This document shows positions 26,172-35,088 of a stretch of 39,609 bases of DNA, piece after piece (position 1 is the first letter of the stretch; the number at the start of each line of letters is the position of its first letter). Source of the stretch: Collinsella sp. Lineage in GTDB: Bacteria > Actinomycetota > Coriobacteriia > Coriobacteriales > Coriobacteriaceae. The stretch spans positions 1 to 39,609 of the forward strand of contig JAGZWV010000011.1 in NCBI GenBank assembly GCA_018378775.1, written 5' to 3'. The notes under the pieces are model-generated. The model ran no database searches, was not told where the DNA came from, and saw nothing but the letters and a program-made list of their open reading frames with translations. A program made the translations under genes and the position numbers.

Positions 26172-28067
26172 ATGGATGCTCGCGTCAAGCAGCTTGTAAA
26201 TATGATCGAGGACGCTCAGCCTGTCGCTGTCGCGGTACTTGCCAAGCGTCTCGAGGTAAGCGAGCGCGCCGTGAGAAACTATATCCATCGCGCAAACGAC
26301 AACCTTGCAGGGGTTGCACGCATCGTTGGCAGCAAGGGGCAGTATCGTATCGATGTTGCACGTGCAGATGAGCTTGCTCGCTTGCTAGACGGTGCGGCTC
26401 AGGCCCATCCGGGCATTCCTGATACGCGCGACGGCCGTGTGTCCTTCCTTCTTAACGACCTCCTCATGCGGTCCCAGTGGGTGACGATTGAGGAGTATGC
26501 GGATTTACTCTACGTTTCGGCGCGAACTCTGTCCAATGACATGCGTCTGGTAGAGCAGAAACTCGCCCAATTTGACTTAACGCTCGAAAAGCGCCCACGC
26601 TACGGAATCCGCGTTGCGGGCGGGGAGTCGCAACGGCGCCTGTGCCTGGCCTCGCTGGTGAGGCCCGTGTTGCCCGACACCGACGATGCAAAGCTCGCCG
26701 AGCGCCTGCGGGCCATCGCCGCATGTGTGGACGATGCCCTGACGGCCTCGCCCGTCACGGTGAGCTCGCTGGCATCCCGCAATCTCATCATGCATCTTTA
26801 CATTGCTCTTGGCCGCATCGAGCAGGGCTGCTATGTCCCAGCTGCAGAATCGGACGTTCAAAAACTGGAGGGAACGCGCGAATACGCCGCGGCTTTCCAG
26901 ATTGCCGCAAACATCAAGGATGCCCTGGGCGTGAGCATGCCCCGAGAAGAGGTTGCCTTTATCGCAATCCATTTGCTCGGCAGGGGCACGGGCGTGCCCG
27001 AGAAGGGCTCTGCCGTTATCTCGGACGAGATGTGGGAGATTGTTTCCGAGATGGTACGTGCGGTCAACGATGAGTTTAGGTTTGACTTTAGCGGCGATCT
27101 TGAACTTCGCATGAACCTTGCTCGGCATATCGGCCCTCTGGGCTATCGCCTTGAATATCACATGCATATGGATAACCCCATGCTGCCCGATATCAAGACG
27201 AGGTTTCCGTTGGCCTATTCGATGGCAGCTGGCACCTCGCAGGTACTCGAGCGTCATTTTGGCAGCCAGCCCTCTGATGAAGAGCTCGGCTACATCGCCA
27301 TGGCATTTGCCCTGGCCCTCGAGCAGCAAGCCGACCAGCCGCGTCGCAAACGCATCCTGATCGTGTGCGCCTCGGGAGCGGGAAGCGCCCGTATGCTCGA
27401 GCACCAGTACCGCAAGCAGTTTGGCATGTATATCGATTCGATTGAGACATGCGATGTCGCCCGCGTGGGAACGTTCGATTTTTCGCATATCGACTACGTG
27501 TTCACAACGGTGCCGCTCAACGTCAAGTTGCCCGTGCCCGTCCGCGAGGCCGATTTCTTCTTGGAGACGAGCGATGTCAACGCTATCCGCAAGGTGCTGA
27601 GCGACGACACTGCGCAATCGGACTCCGTGAGCTCTTTCTTTAGCCGTGCCCTGTTCTTCAACCGCGTTGAGGCGTCGTCGAAGCAGGCCGTTCTCCGATA
27701 TCTCTCCGAGCGCGCCGTCGAGAGCGGCCGTGTCGATGCCCAGTTTGCCCAAGAGGTCGCCGAGCGCGAGAGCGCGAGCGCCACCTCGTTTGGCAATGGG
27801 GTAGCCATGCCCCATGGGATGCATCCCTTGAGCGCCGAGGCCTTTGTTACCGTGGGCCTGCTCGAACATCCCATTCTTTGGGACGAATACGGCCATGAGG
27901 TCGATATCGTCTTTATGGTGTCGTTTGCCCGGTCGGGCGGCGATGAGGCGCGGATCTTGAGCTCACTGCTCGCCGAGATCTTTATGGACCGCCAGGGGGT
28001 CGAGCGCCTACGCGAGCGCCGGTCCTGGCATGAGCTGATGGCGCTTGTGCAAGCGCATACGGCTTAA
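26172..28067 (+). CDS. BglG/LicR-family transcriptional activator with PRD, EIIB and EIIA domains
   Basis: A 631-residue PTS-controlled regulator. N-terminal HTH (about 1-60, LAKRLEVSERAVRNYIHRAN), second HTH of Mga type (about 90-150), PRD1 (about 170-275, His208 and His267), PRD2 (about 285-385, His319), an EIIB-like domain with the P-loop Cys399 (VCASGAGSARML) and an EIIA-like domain with His548 (AMPHG). The second regulatory His of PRD2 appears lost, since GYIAMAFALA has Ala378 where PRD1 has FIAIHLLG. The type resembles LicR/ManR activators, not RNA-binding antiterminators. ATG 26172 follows AGGAGGAGGAC. The PTS and glucosidase genes start 119 bp downstream on the same strand and are the obvious targets. 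Confidence 0.93.
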   Translation: MDARVKQLVNMIEDAQPVAVAVLAKRLEVSERAVRNYIHRANDNLAGVARIVGSKGQYRIDVARADELARLLDGAAQAHPGIPDTRDGRVSFLLNDLLMRSQWVTIEEYADLLYVSARTLSNDMRLVEQKLAQFDLTLEKRPRYGIRVAGGESQRRLCLASLVRPVLPDTDDAKLAERLRAIAACVDDALTASPVTVSSLASRNLIMHLYIALGRIEQGCYVPAAESDVQKLEGTREYAAAFQIAANIKDALGVSMPREEVAFIAIHLLGRGTGVPEKGSAVISDEMWEIVSEMVRAVNDEFRFDFSGDLELRMNLARHIGPLGYRLEYHMHMDNPMLPDIKTRFPLAYSMAAGTSQVLERHFGSQPSDEELGYIAMAFALALEQQADQPRRKRILIVCASGAGSARMLEHQYRKQFGMYIDSIETCDVARVGTFDFSHIDYVFTTVPLNVKLPVPVREADFFLETSDVNAIRKVLSDDTAQSDSVSSFFSRALFFNRVEASSKQAVLRYLSERAVESGRVDAQFAQEVAERESASATSFGNGVAMPHGMHPLSAEAFVTVGLLEHPILWDEYGHEVDIVFMVSFARSGGDEARILSSLLAEIFMDRQGVERLRERRSWHELMALVQAHTA

Positions 28068-28186
28068 GACTTCTTTTGTCGATGACCCTGTCAGTCTACC
28101 TGCAATAAACCTCGAGGATTGCGGGCGGGAGATAGGCGTTTCGAATATTCAAGTACAAACCAAACATCACGGGAGAGGAGACCGTT

Positions 28187-28513
28187 ATGGACGATCAGGG
28201 AACCGAGATGGTTTCGTTTCAGCTGGTCGCTGCAGCGGGAGAGGCACGCAGCCTTGCCTTCGAAGCCCTTGAAAAGGCAAAGGCGGGGGATTTTGACGCC
28301 GCCGCCAAACTCATGAAGCAGTCAAAGGATGCGGGAATCAAGGCTCACCACATCCAAACGCAGCTGCTTTCGACTGAGGCAGCGGGCGAGCATCTGTCGG
28401 TGGATGTGTTGCTGGTCCATGCTCAGGACCACCTCATGTGCTCCATGCTTGCTCAGGAGCTCGTGCAGGAGCTGATCTGCCTGTATGAGCGCACTGCAAC
28501 CAAGAACGCCTAG
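28187..28513 (+). CDS. PTS lactose/cellobiose-type EIIA subunit
   Basis: 108 residues, the usual length. It carries phosphate from HPr to EIIB. The active-site stretch LLVHAQDHLM places His78 and Asp81 at the numbers known for lactococcal EIIA-Lac, which forms a metal-bound trimer. ATG 28187 follows GGGAGAGGAG. It is first in the order EIIA-EIIB-EIIC-glucosidase, so each PTS domain is a separate polypeptide. Confidence 0.95.
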   Translation: MDDQGTEMVSFQLVAAAGEARSLAFEALEKAKAGDFDAAAKLMKQSKDAGIKAHHIQTQLLSTEAAGEHLSVDVLLVHAQDHLMCSMLAQELVQELICLYERTATKNA

Positions 28514-28559
28514 CGGCGTGCGGTGACTATCCAACCAATCAATGCGAAGGGAATCCCTT

Positions 28560-28853
28560 ATGAAGATCCTTCTTGTTTGCGCAGCTGGTCTGTCTACAAG
28601 CATTCTGATGAAGAAACTCGAGAAATATGCGGAGCAAAACGGCATCGAGCTCGATATCGATGCGGTGGGTATCGGCGAGTATCAGGAGACGTGCGCCAAT
28701 TATGACGTGCTGCTCTTGGGGCCGCAGGTGTCCTACCAGCTCAACACCGTCAAGCAGGGGAGCGGTAAGCCGACCGCGGTCATCCCCGCACAGGACTACG
28801 GCATGGGCAACGCCGCCAACGTGCTGGCACTCGCCCAGTCGCTGTTGGGTTAG
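28560..28853 (+). CDS. PTS cellobiose/lactose-type EIIB subunit
   Basis: 97 residues starting MKILLVCAAGLSTSILMKKL, with the phosphorylated Cys7 in the P-loop. LLLGPQVSYQL and IPAQDYGMGNA are typical of the family. ATG 28560 is chosen over the in-frame 28542 because GAAGGGAA lies just upstream and the shorter form begins at the beta-strand preceding the active Cys. Confidence 0.95.
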   Translation: MKILLVCAAGLSTSILMKKLEKYAEQNGIELDIDAVGIGEYQETCANYDVLLLGPQVSYQLNTVKQGSGKPTAVIPAQDYGMGNAANVLALAQSLLG

Positions 28854-28862
28854 GAGGCAACC

Positions 28863-30212
28863 ATGGAGAAGTTCATGACCCTGCTTCAGGAAAAACTGAC
28901 CCCTATCGCCAATTTCTGCGGCACCGAGCGCCACTTTGCCTCCATGCAAAAGGGCTTTATGAGCGCGATCAGCTTCATCTTGGTATCTGCCGTCTTTATG
29001 ATCCTCGCCAACCCGCCGGTCACGGCCGACCTGGTGGCGCAGGGCGGGTTCTGGTCCGTCTTTGGCCCTTGGCTCGATTTTGCCACGGCCAATAAGCTCA
29101 CGCTGCTCATTCCCTTCAACATGACGATGGGCATACTGTCGGTGATCGTGACGTTCGCAATCGCCTATAACCTGGCGGGCACCTACAAGATGCCCAAGCT
29201 TAACGCCGGTATGACCTCGCTGGTGATGTTCCTGATCGCCGCGGCGCCGTCGTCCTACTACCAGCTTGCTGACGAGTCCGTGCTCCAGGCGGTCCCCTGC
29301 ACCTATCTGGGTGCGCAGGGCCTGTTTACCGCCATCATCGTTGCCTTGGTCTCCGTCGAGGTCACGCGCTTCTGCCAGACCAAGGGCATCACCATCAAGA
29401 TGCCCGATGGCGTGCCGCCGTTTTTGTCCGAAACCTTTGGCGCCATCGTACCTATGCTCGCCAACATCCTCATCTTCTTTGGCGGCAACCTGCTGATCCA
29501 GATGATCGATCCCGCGCTGTCCATCCCCTCGGTTATCGAGAAGCTGCTCGCTGCCCCGCTTTCCGTCGCAGTTGACTCTGTGCCCGGCGCACTGCTTATC
29601 TGCTTCATGACGCTGCTGTTTTGGTGCTTTGGCGTCCACGGCAACATGATCGTAATGCCCATCACCGCCCCGGTCACGCTTGCCGCCTTTGCCGCCAACG
29701 CCTCGCTCTATGCTGCCGGGCAGCCGCTTGAGTTTCACCCGGCGCTCATGTCGTTGGCCATCAACCTCATCGGCGGCACGGGTAATACGTTCTCTTTTGT
29801 GGCGCTCTGCGCGTTTAGGGCAAAGTCGCAGCAGCTCAAGGCATTTGGCAGGGCATCGATCGTGCCGAGCTTCTTCCGTATCTCCGAGCCCGCGATCTTC
29901 GGCGCGCCCATCATCTTCAACCCGATCCTCATGATTCCGTTTGTGCTAGGCGGCATGATCTCGGCCCTGCTGTATTGGGGTGCGGTCTCACTGGGTCTTG
30001 TCTCTAACTTCTACATCTTGGTGAGCGGCACGTTCCCCATCTTCGTTCAGGGCTTTGTCCAGTGCCTCGACCCGCGCATCTGGGTGTTTACGATCGTTTT
30101 GATCGTGGTCATGGCTGTGGTCTGGTACCCGTTCTTTAAGGTGTACGATAACCAGCTCCTGGCTCAGGAGCAGGAGAACGCCGCGGCAGCTTCTGCCGAG
30201 GATGCTGAGTAG
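28863..30212 (+). CDS. PTS cellobiose-type EIIC permease
   Basis: 449 residues with about ten membrane segments, of the CelB/ChbC family. It takes up and phosphorylates the sugar together with EIIA and EIIB. The N-terminus MEKFMTLLQEKLTPIANFCG precedes the first helix. The substrate loop region near FWCFGVHGNMIVMP and GGTGNTFSFVAL, plus SEPAIFGAPIIFNP, are family hallmarks. It starts 9 bp after EIIB with TTAGGAGG upstream. It is followed at once by the glucosidase. Confidence 0.95.
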   Translation: MEKFMTLLQEKLTPIANFCGTERHFASMQKGFMSAISFILVSAVFMILANPPVTADLVAQGGFWSVFGPWLDFATANKLTLLIPFNMTMGILSVIVTFAIAYNLAGTYKMPKLNAGMTSLVMFLIAAAPSSYYQLADESVLQAVPCTYLGAQGLFTAIIVALVSVEVTRFCQTKGITIKMPDGVPPFLSETFGAIVPMLANILIFFGGNLLIQMIDPALSIPSVIEKLLAAPLSVAVDSVPGALLICFMTLLFWCFGVHGNMIVMPITAPVTLAAFAANASLYAAGQPLEFHPALMSLAINLIGGTGNTFSFVALCAFRAKSQQLKAFGRASIVPSFFRISEPAIFGAPIIFNPILMIPFVLGGMISALLYWGAVSLGLVSNFYILVSGTFPIFVQGFVQCLDPRIWVFTIVLIVVMAVVWYPFFKVYDNQLLAQEQENAAAASAEDAE

Positions 30213-30213
30213 C

Positions 30214-31668
30214 ATGAGTTACTTTGACAGAACGTCTGCCGCCGGTATGCCCGAGGGCTTTTTGTGGGGTGGTGCCCTCGCCGCCAACCAGGCCGAAGGG
30301 GGCTGGAACGAGGGCGGCCGCGGCATGTCGCACTCCGACCTGATCCCACAGGGTTCCGACCGCTGGGATGTAATGTTTGGCAGGCAAAAGCCCGTGGACG
30401 ATCCGGACAGGCTGTATCCATGCCGCTGGGGCAACGACTTCTTCCATCATTGGCACGAGGATGTCGAGCTCTTTGCCGAGATGGGCTTTAAGTGCCTGCG
30501 TCTTTCAATTTGCTGGAGCCGTATTTTTCCCACAGGGATGGAGACCGAGCCCAACGGCGAGGGCTTGGAGTTTTACCGTCAGGTATTCGAAGCGCTGCGC
30601 GAGCATGGAATCGAGCCGCTTGTGACGCTGTCGCACTACGACTATCCGTTGGCTCTGGTCGAGCGCTATGGTGGCTGGCAAAGCCGAGAGATGATCGAGC
30701 GGTATGCGCACTACGTCGAGACCGTCGGACGCGCGTACCAGGGCCTCGTGCGTTATTGGCTTACGTTCAACGAGATCAACAGCGTGGCGCTGTCCTATCT
30801 CAACGCGGGTGTCACGCTCGAGGATGAGCGTGACCGTGCAGCCGTGACCGCGGCGTTCTCGCACCATATGTTTATGGCGAGCGCTCGCGCTGTCGAGATT
30901 CTGCACAAGATCGATCCCGCAAACAAGGTGGGTTGCATGGTCGCTGCTGGTGCGACCTATCCGTACCGTTGTGCGCCCGAGGACGTATGGCTTGCGTATG
31001 AGGAGGACCGCGGCCGCTACTTCTACACAGACGTGATGGCTGCGGGCGCCTATCCTGCTTGGAAGCTGCGTGCACTCGAGAAAGAGGGTGTTCACGTGCC
31101 CTTTGAGCCGGGCGATACGGAGTATCTGGCAGAGCATACGGTCGACTTCATCTCGTTCTCGTACTATTGCTCGCGCTTGGTGTGCGCCGATGATCAGGTG
31201 ATCGCCGAGAAGGCGGAGGGCAACGTGTTCCCGACGTTGCGCAATCCGTACCTCAAGGATAAAGAGACTGCCTGGAAGTGGCAGATCGATGCGCTGGGTT
31301 TGCGCGTGACGCTTGCCGGCTACCACGATCGTTACCATCTTCCGCTCTTTATCGCCGAGAACGGTGTGGGCGGACTCGATGCGCTGGAAGACGGCAAAGT
31401 CCACGATGCGTATCATATTGATTACCTGCGAAGGCATATTCTTGCGCTGCGCGATGCAATTGTCGAGGACGGTGTTGACCTGATGGGATACACGCCGTGG
31501 GGCTGTATCGATTTGGTGTCGGCCTCGACGGGGCAGATGAAGAAGCGCTATGGCTTTGTTTATGTTGATGCCGATGATATGGGCAAAGGCACGTTCGATC
31601 GCTACCGAAAGGACAGCTTCTGCTGGTACCAAAAGGTCATTGCATCAAATGGCGAGGACTTGAGTTAA
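30214..31668 (+). CDS. Glycoside hydrolase family 1, 6-phospho-beta-glucosidase
   Basis: 484 residues. It cleaves the phosphorylated disaccharide delivered by the PTS to glucose 6-phosphate and an aglycone or glucose. The acid/base is Glu187 (TFNEINS) and the nucleophile Glu382 (FIAENGVGG). The FLWGGALAANQAEGGWNEGG start is typical. The C-terminal SASTGQMKKRYGFVYVD (about Ser436, Lys443/444, Tyr446) is the phosphate-binding loop that marks 6-phospho-glucosidases. ATG 30214 begins one base after the EIIC stop; an in-frame ATG at 30202 inside EIIC has no properly spaced site. It ends at the terminator at 31685. Confidence 0.95.
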   Translation: MSYFDRTSAAGMPEGFLWGGALAANQAEGGWNEGGRGMSHSDLIPQGSDRWDVMFGRQKPVDDPDRLYPCRWGNDFFHHWHEDVELFAEMGFKCLRLSICWSRIFPTGMETEPNGEGLEFYRQVFEALREHGIEPLVTLSHYDYPLALVERYGGWQSREMIERYAHYVETVGRAYQGLVRYWLTFNEINSVALSYLNAGVTLEDERDRAAVTAAFSHHMFMASARAVEILHKIDPANKVGCMVAAGATYPYRCAPEDVWLAYEEDRGRYFYTDVMAAGAYPAWKLRALEKEGVHVPFEPGDTEYLAEHTVDFISFSYYCSRLVCADDQVIAEKAEGNVFPTLRNPYLKDKETAWKWQIDALGLRVTLAGYHDRYHLPLFIAENGVGGLDALEDGKVHDAYHIDYLRRHILALRDAIVEDGVDLMGYTPWGCIDLVSASTGQMKKRYGFVYVDADDMGKGTFDRYRKDSFCWYQKVIASNGEDLS

Positions 31669-32110
31669 CTCTTGCAGGTCTGTTGCCCCCGCGGTCCGCT
31701 TCGGCCGCGGGGGCTTTTGTTATTGAGGCGGCTGTTCATGAGGAGCATTGCAGGCTGCGGAAACCCGGCACTTGGGGACGTTCCTTTCCTGCCGGCAGCT
31801 TGGGACAGTCCTTAAAGGCCGCATCGATCAACTGCGGAAAGCACATCCCAGAATGAGCGTCCAACATGGGGTGCGGTTTCCCTTGAGGCCCTCAATCGGA
31901 AAATGCATCCCGGATTATTGTCGAAAAGCGGTCCCTAGTTTCCCAAACGGGCCGCTAACGGAAAGCGCACCCCGCTATTGGGCCCCAAAGCAGGATGCGC
32001 TTTCCGTGCTGGCAGTTCCAAGCAGTTCGGGATGGCCCTTTTCGTCTGCTCTCGGCCGGCGTCCGTAAGACTGTCCCCGACGACCACTCATTTAAGTCTG
32101 TCCCCAATGA
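31669..32110 (+). other. Intergenic region built mostly of repeats
   Basis: 442 bp with no gene. After the terminator (31685-31718) nearly all of it, from about 31772, belongs to the long form of the palindromic element and to degenerate copies of a 15-17-base unit related to CGGAAAGCGCATCCC. Confidence 0.65.
31685..31718 (+). terminator. Rho-independent terminator of the PTS/glucosidase operon
   Basis: GCCCCCGCGG (31685-31694) pairs with CCGCGGGGGC (31705-31714), followed by TTTT. Confidence 0.85.
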
Positions 32111-32112
32111 CT
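31772..32112. repeat. Palindromic element, long form (about 341 bp)
   Basis: It begins with TTGGGGACGTTC, the 12 bases found at 25931-25942, and ends with the 32 bases found at 25975-26006 (one mismatch). The interior differs from the short form and holds degenerate CGGAAAGCGCATCCC units at 31834, 31897 and 31959 and an inverted one at 31993. An 11-base perfect inverted pair lies at 31959-31969 and 31996-32006. Its right end overlaps the stop codon of the minus-strand peptidase gene. Confidence 0.65.
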
Positions 32113-33145
32113 AGTAGTAGGCCCACATGGCTTCGACTTCGTTGAGGACCTCTACGACGCCCCAGCGGCGGGCGCTGCGGCTGGCCGAGTTGGGGTCGTA
32201 GACGCCAATCTGGTCGGCGTCGTCAATACCGTAAAGCACAATGTAGTGGCCCACGCTGGTAAAGGTGCCCGGCCGAACGGCGGCGATGACGGGCGCGCCC
32301 GAGCGCAGCGCCTGGGTGATGGAGCTGCGATCGATATGGAGTTCCGTTCCGTTAAGTCCCAACTGCCACGCGCCACTCGTCATAAACGACCATTCGGTTG
32401 CACCGGTGGGGGCGTAATTGCCCGCCTCGGAAAGCGCGCACATATCGACGGGGGTCATGTCGGTGCGTCCCGTCTTAAAGATATAGACCATGGTGAGGCA
32501 CGTAGGCCCGCAGGCATTTTGGCGGATGGTGCCGCCGGCGTAAGGCAGCTCCGACCACGCAGGGTCGATCTGATAGATATGGGGCATCGTGCCGGCTTGC
32601 CATTGCGAGCGCGGGGTCGAAAAGGCAAAAGAATAACCGGGCGCGACGGGGGCCTTGAGCAGCTTGTCCTCGGCGGTGGGCTGGAGACCGGCCGAGCCGT
32701 GGGACATACAGGAGCTCATAAGCACAAAGACCAGACAGGTGAGGATAGAGCACAGTGCGAGGCGAAGTCGACGGGCCGGCAGGGCGGGGGCATTCACGTG
32801 CGATGTCGAGCGGTAAGGCTTGCCGTCGCGTCCACCTTGGGGATGCGAAAAGAAGCGGTTGAGATGGATGCCGGGCTGACGTGCGCCGTTGCGGCGTAGT
32901 TGCGGAACCTCGGCTTGGCGCTGTCGAGTGCGCGCGCCCAAGCGGCCATCTTGCTGCGCGCTTGTGCCCGTGCTCAGACGGCCACTCTGCCGCGTTCTGC
33001 TTGCCTGCTGCCGAGACGAAGGCCTGGGTTGCTCTTGAGGACGTTGCGGATTGCTGCTCGTGGCACTTGTGGGCGTAGGCGTGGTACGGCCAGCAAGGCG
33101 AACGCTTTGTCGCCGTTGATCACCGTCGTTGTATCCGTATGCCAT
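32111..33145 (-). CDS. C39-type cysteine peptidase-like protein with disordered N-terminus
   Basis: 344 residues. The first 125 are rich in Arg, Gln, Ser, Thr and Pro and probably disordered and cytosolic. A hydrophobic segment follows (about 127-147). The outside domain (about 185-344) has IRQNACGPTCLTMV (Cys212), GHYIVLYGID (His300) and YDPNSA (Asp317), the Cys-His-Asp layout of the papain-like C39_2 family, with Gln209 as oxyanion residue. A cysteine (MSSCMSHG) directly after the membrane segment could suggest a lipoprotein, but the long basic N-terminus argues against a normal lipobox. ATG 33145 follows AAGGCGG. The last bases of the gene are shared with a dispersed repeat. Substrate unknown; a bacteriocin or wall-peptide role is possible. 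Confidence 0.8.
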   Translation of the reverse strand: MAYGYNDGDQRRQSVRLAGRTTPTPTSATSSNPQRPQEQPRPSSRQQASRTRQSGRLSTGTSAQQDGRLGARTRQRQAEVPQLRRNGARQPGIHLNRFFSHPQGGRDGKPYRSTSHVNAPALPARRLRLALCSILTCLVFVLMSSCMSHGSAGLQPTAEDKLLKAPVAPGYSFAFSTPRSQWQAGTMPHIYQIDPAWSELPYAGGTIRQNACGPTCLTMVYIFKTGRTDMTPVDMCALSEAGNYAPTGATEWSFMTSGAWQLGLNGTELHIDRSSITQALRSGAPVIAAVRPGTFTSVGHYIVLYGIDDADQIGVYDPNSASRSARRWGVVEVLNEVEAMWAYY

Positions 33146-33505
33146 TCGTACCGCCTTGTCTCATGTATAACCTGTCCATCCTACAAAAAAGATGTGCAAC
33201 AAATGGGTCTGCGCGTCAAAAGCTCGGTAAACGGTACGAAAGGCGCAAAACACACGGCCTCAAAAACAACTCTATATGCGTCCGATGAGCGTACGCCCGT
33301 CGGACGGGCGGCAACAATGAACGGCAAACCGTGCCGTTCGTCCCAAAAACGGCGCCGCTCGTTTTGCAGTTCTGCCTTCGGTCGAGCTACAAGCGGAGCT
33401 GCTGCGCCAAGGCCGTATCTTAAAGCCACGAAATAAAAGAGCGCGGCAAAACAGACCGCGCAAGGGGTGACGTCAAGGGGCGTCAAAAAGGAAAGGAGGG
33501 GAACA
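33146..33505 (+). other. Intergenic region with three hairpins before the permease
   Basis: 360 bp. Perfect stems occur at 33279-33306 (CGTCCGA/TCGGACG), 33319-33339 (GAACGGCA/TGCCGTTC) and 33441-33461 (GCGCGG/CCGCGC). The last, read on the minus strand, is followed by TCTTTTATTT and would work as a leftward terminator. No small gene with a ribosome-binding site was found. Confidence 0.5.
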
Positions 33506-34957
33506 ATGGCGGACAAGAACGCAGAAGTTGCAGTCGAGGATAACGGCGGTATGAAGAAAACGCTTTCGCTCTGGAACTTCTTCACCATCGGTTTCGGTGC
33601 CATTATCGGTACCGGTTGGGTTCTGCAGGTCGGCGACTGGATGGTCGTGGGCGGCGGTCCCGTTCCCGCTATGATCGCATTCCTCTTGGGTGCAATCTTC
33701 CTCGTGCCCGTCGGAGCTGTTTTCGGTGAGCTCACGGCTGCTATCCCCATCTCGGGCGGCATCGTCGAGTATGTCGATCGTAGCTTTGGCCGTACGCTGA
33801 GCTACATCACCGGATGGCTTTTGGCTCTGGGCAACGGTATCCTGTGCCCGTGGGAGGCCATCGCCATTTCGACCCTCGTGTCCGAGATGTTCGGCAGCCT
33901 GCCTGGTCTTGAGTGGCTGCGCGCCGTCAAGCTCTACACCATCCTGGGCGCCGACGTTTACCTGTTCCCGACGCTGATCGCGCTCGGCTTTGCAGCCTAC
34001 GTCATCTTCCTCAACTTCCGCGGTGCCAGCTCGGCCGCCAAGCTCCAGGCCTTCCTGACCAAGGCCCTGCTCTGCGGCATGTTGCTCGCCATGGGCGTCT
34101 CGCTGTTCACCGGCTCGCCGGACAACGCCATGCCCGTGTTCTCCCAGGTCACCGGCGCTGGCGGCGGCAAGGCCGCTACCGAGGGCGCCAGCCTGTTCGC
34201 CGGCATCGTGTCGGTCCTGGTTCTGACTCCGTTCTTCTATGCCGGTTTCGACACCATTCCTCAGCAGGCTGAGGAAGCAGCCGAGGGCCTCAACTGGAAC
34301 AAGTTCGGCAAGATCATCTCCCTGGCCCTGCTGGCCGCCGGCGGCTTCTACATGGTCTGCATCTACTCGTTCGGCACCATCCTCGACTGGCATGAGTTTG
34401 TTAAGAGCCCGGTTCCCGCGCTTGCCTGCCTCAAGGGCATCAACATGCTTCTGTACCTGGCCATGCTCGTCATCGCCACGCTTGGACCCATGGGCCCGAT
34501 GAACTCCTTCTACGGCGCCACGAGCCGCATCATGCTCGCCATGGGCCGCAAGGGCCAACTGCCCGAGAAGTTCGCCGAGGTCGACCCCAAGTCCGGCGCT
34601 CCCAAGCTCGCCTGCGTCGTTCTGGGCGTTATCACCGTCATCGGTCCGTTCCTGGGCAAGAACATGCTCATCCCTCTGACCAACGTGTCGGCTCTCGCCT
34701 TCATTTTCTCCTGCGGTATGGTCGCCCTCGCCTGCCTGCGCATGCGCTTCACCGAGCCCGACCTGCCTCGTCCCTACGAGGTGCCCGGCGGCAAGTTTGG
34801 CATCGGCCTCGCTATCGCTGCCTGCGCCATCATCATCGGCCTGCTCGTGATTCCGTTCTCTCCCGCCTCCCTCAACATGGTGGAGTGGAGCATCGTGATC
34901 GGTTGGTTGGCTATTGGCCTGGCTCTCATGGCTTTCACCAATTCCCGCAAAAAGTAA
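33506..34957 (+). CDS. APC-family amino acid permease
   Basis: 483 residues with about twelve membrane segments. It is a secondary transporter of the amino acid/polyamine/organocation family. FFTIGFGAIIGTGWVLQVGDW is the family's broken first helix (GxG substrate site), and ELTAAIPISGGIVEYVDRSFG and YGATSRIMLAMGRKGQLP are further hallmarks. ATG 33506 follows GGAAAGGAGGGGAACA. Codons are strongly optimised. It is followed 131 bp later by an amidohydrolase on the same strand, so it probably imports that enzyme's substrate or exchanges its product. The exact substrate cannot be read from sequence. Confidence 0.92.
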   Translation: MADKNAEVAVEDNGGMKKTLSLWNFFTIGFGAIIGTGWVLQVGDWMVVGGGPVPAMIAFLLGAIFLVPVGAVFGELTAAIPISGGIVEYVDRSFGRTLSYITGWLLALGNGILCPWEAIAISTLVSEMFGSLPGLEWLRAVKLYTILGADVYLFPTLIALGFAAYVIFLNFRGASSAAKLQAFLTKALLCGMLLAMGVSLFTGSPDNAMPVFSQVTGAGGGKAATEGASLFAGIVSVLVLTPFFYAGFDTIPQQAEEAAEGLNWNKFGKIISLALLAAGGFYMVCIYSFGTILDWHEFVKSPVPALACLKGINMLLYLAMLVIATLGPMGPMNSFYGATSRIMLAMGRKGQLPEKFAEVDPKSGAPKLACVVLGVITVIGPFLGKNMLIPLTNVSALAFIFSCGMVALACLRMRFTEPDLPRPYEVPGGKFGIGLAIAACAIIIGLLVIPFSPASLNMVEWSIVIGWLAIGLALMAFTNSRKK

Positions 34958-34975
34958 CGCCTAGCCGGGGCGGAT

Positions 34976-35007
34976 CGGGTGCGCGGAATCCTCTCTCCCG
35001 CGCACCG
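34976..35007 (+). terminator. GC-rich hairpin between permease and amidohydrolase
   Basis: CGGGTGCGCGG pairs with CCGCGCACC(C/G) around an 11-base loop. No T-run follows, so it may be a processing or stability hairpin that lets some transcript read into the amidohydrolase gene. Confidence 0.4.
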
Positions 35008-35088
35008 AACCCGGCACCACTTGGGTAGCTTTGTGAGGCCTTAACCCAACACGGCCTCGCCCACTATATGGATCCATAAGGAGGAACC

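Noticed and set aside
33181..33762. Minus-strand 193-codon frame ahead of the permease
   Set aside because: Starts inside the permease gene on the opposite strand, has no ribosome-binding site and no recognisable domain.
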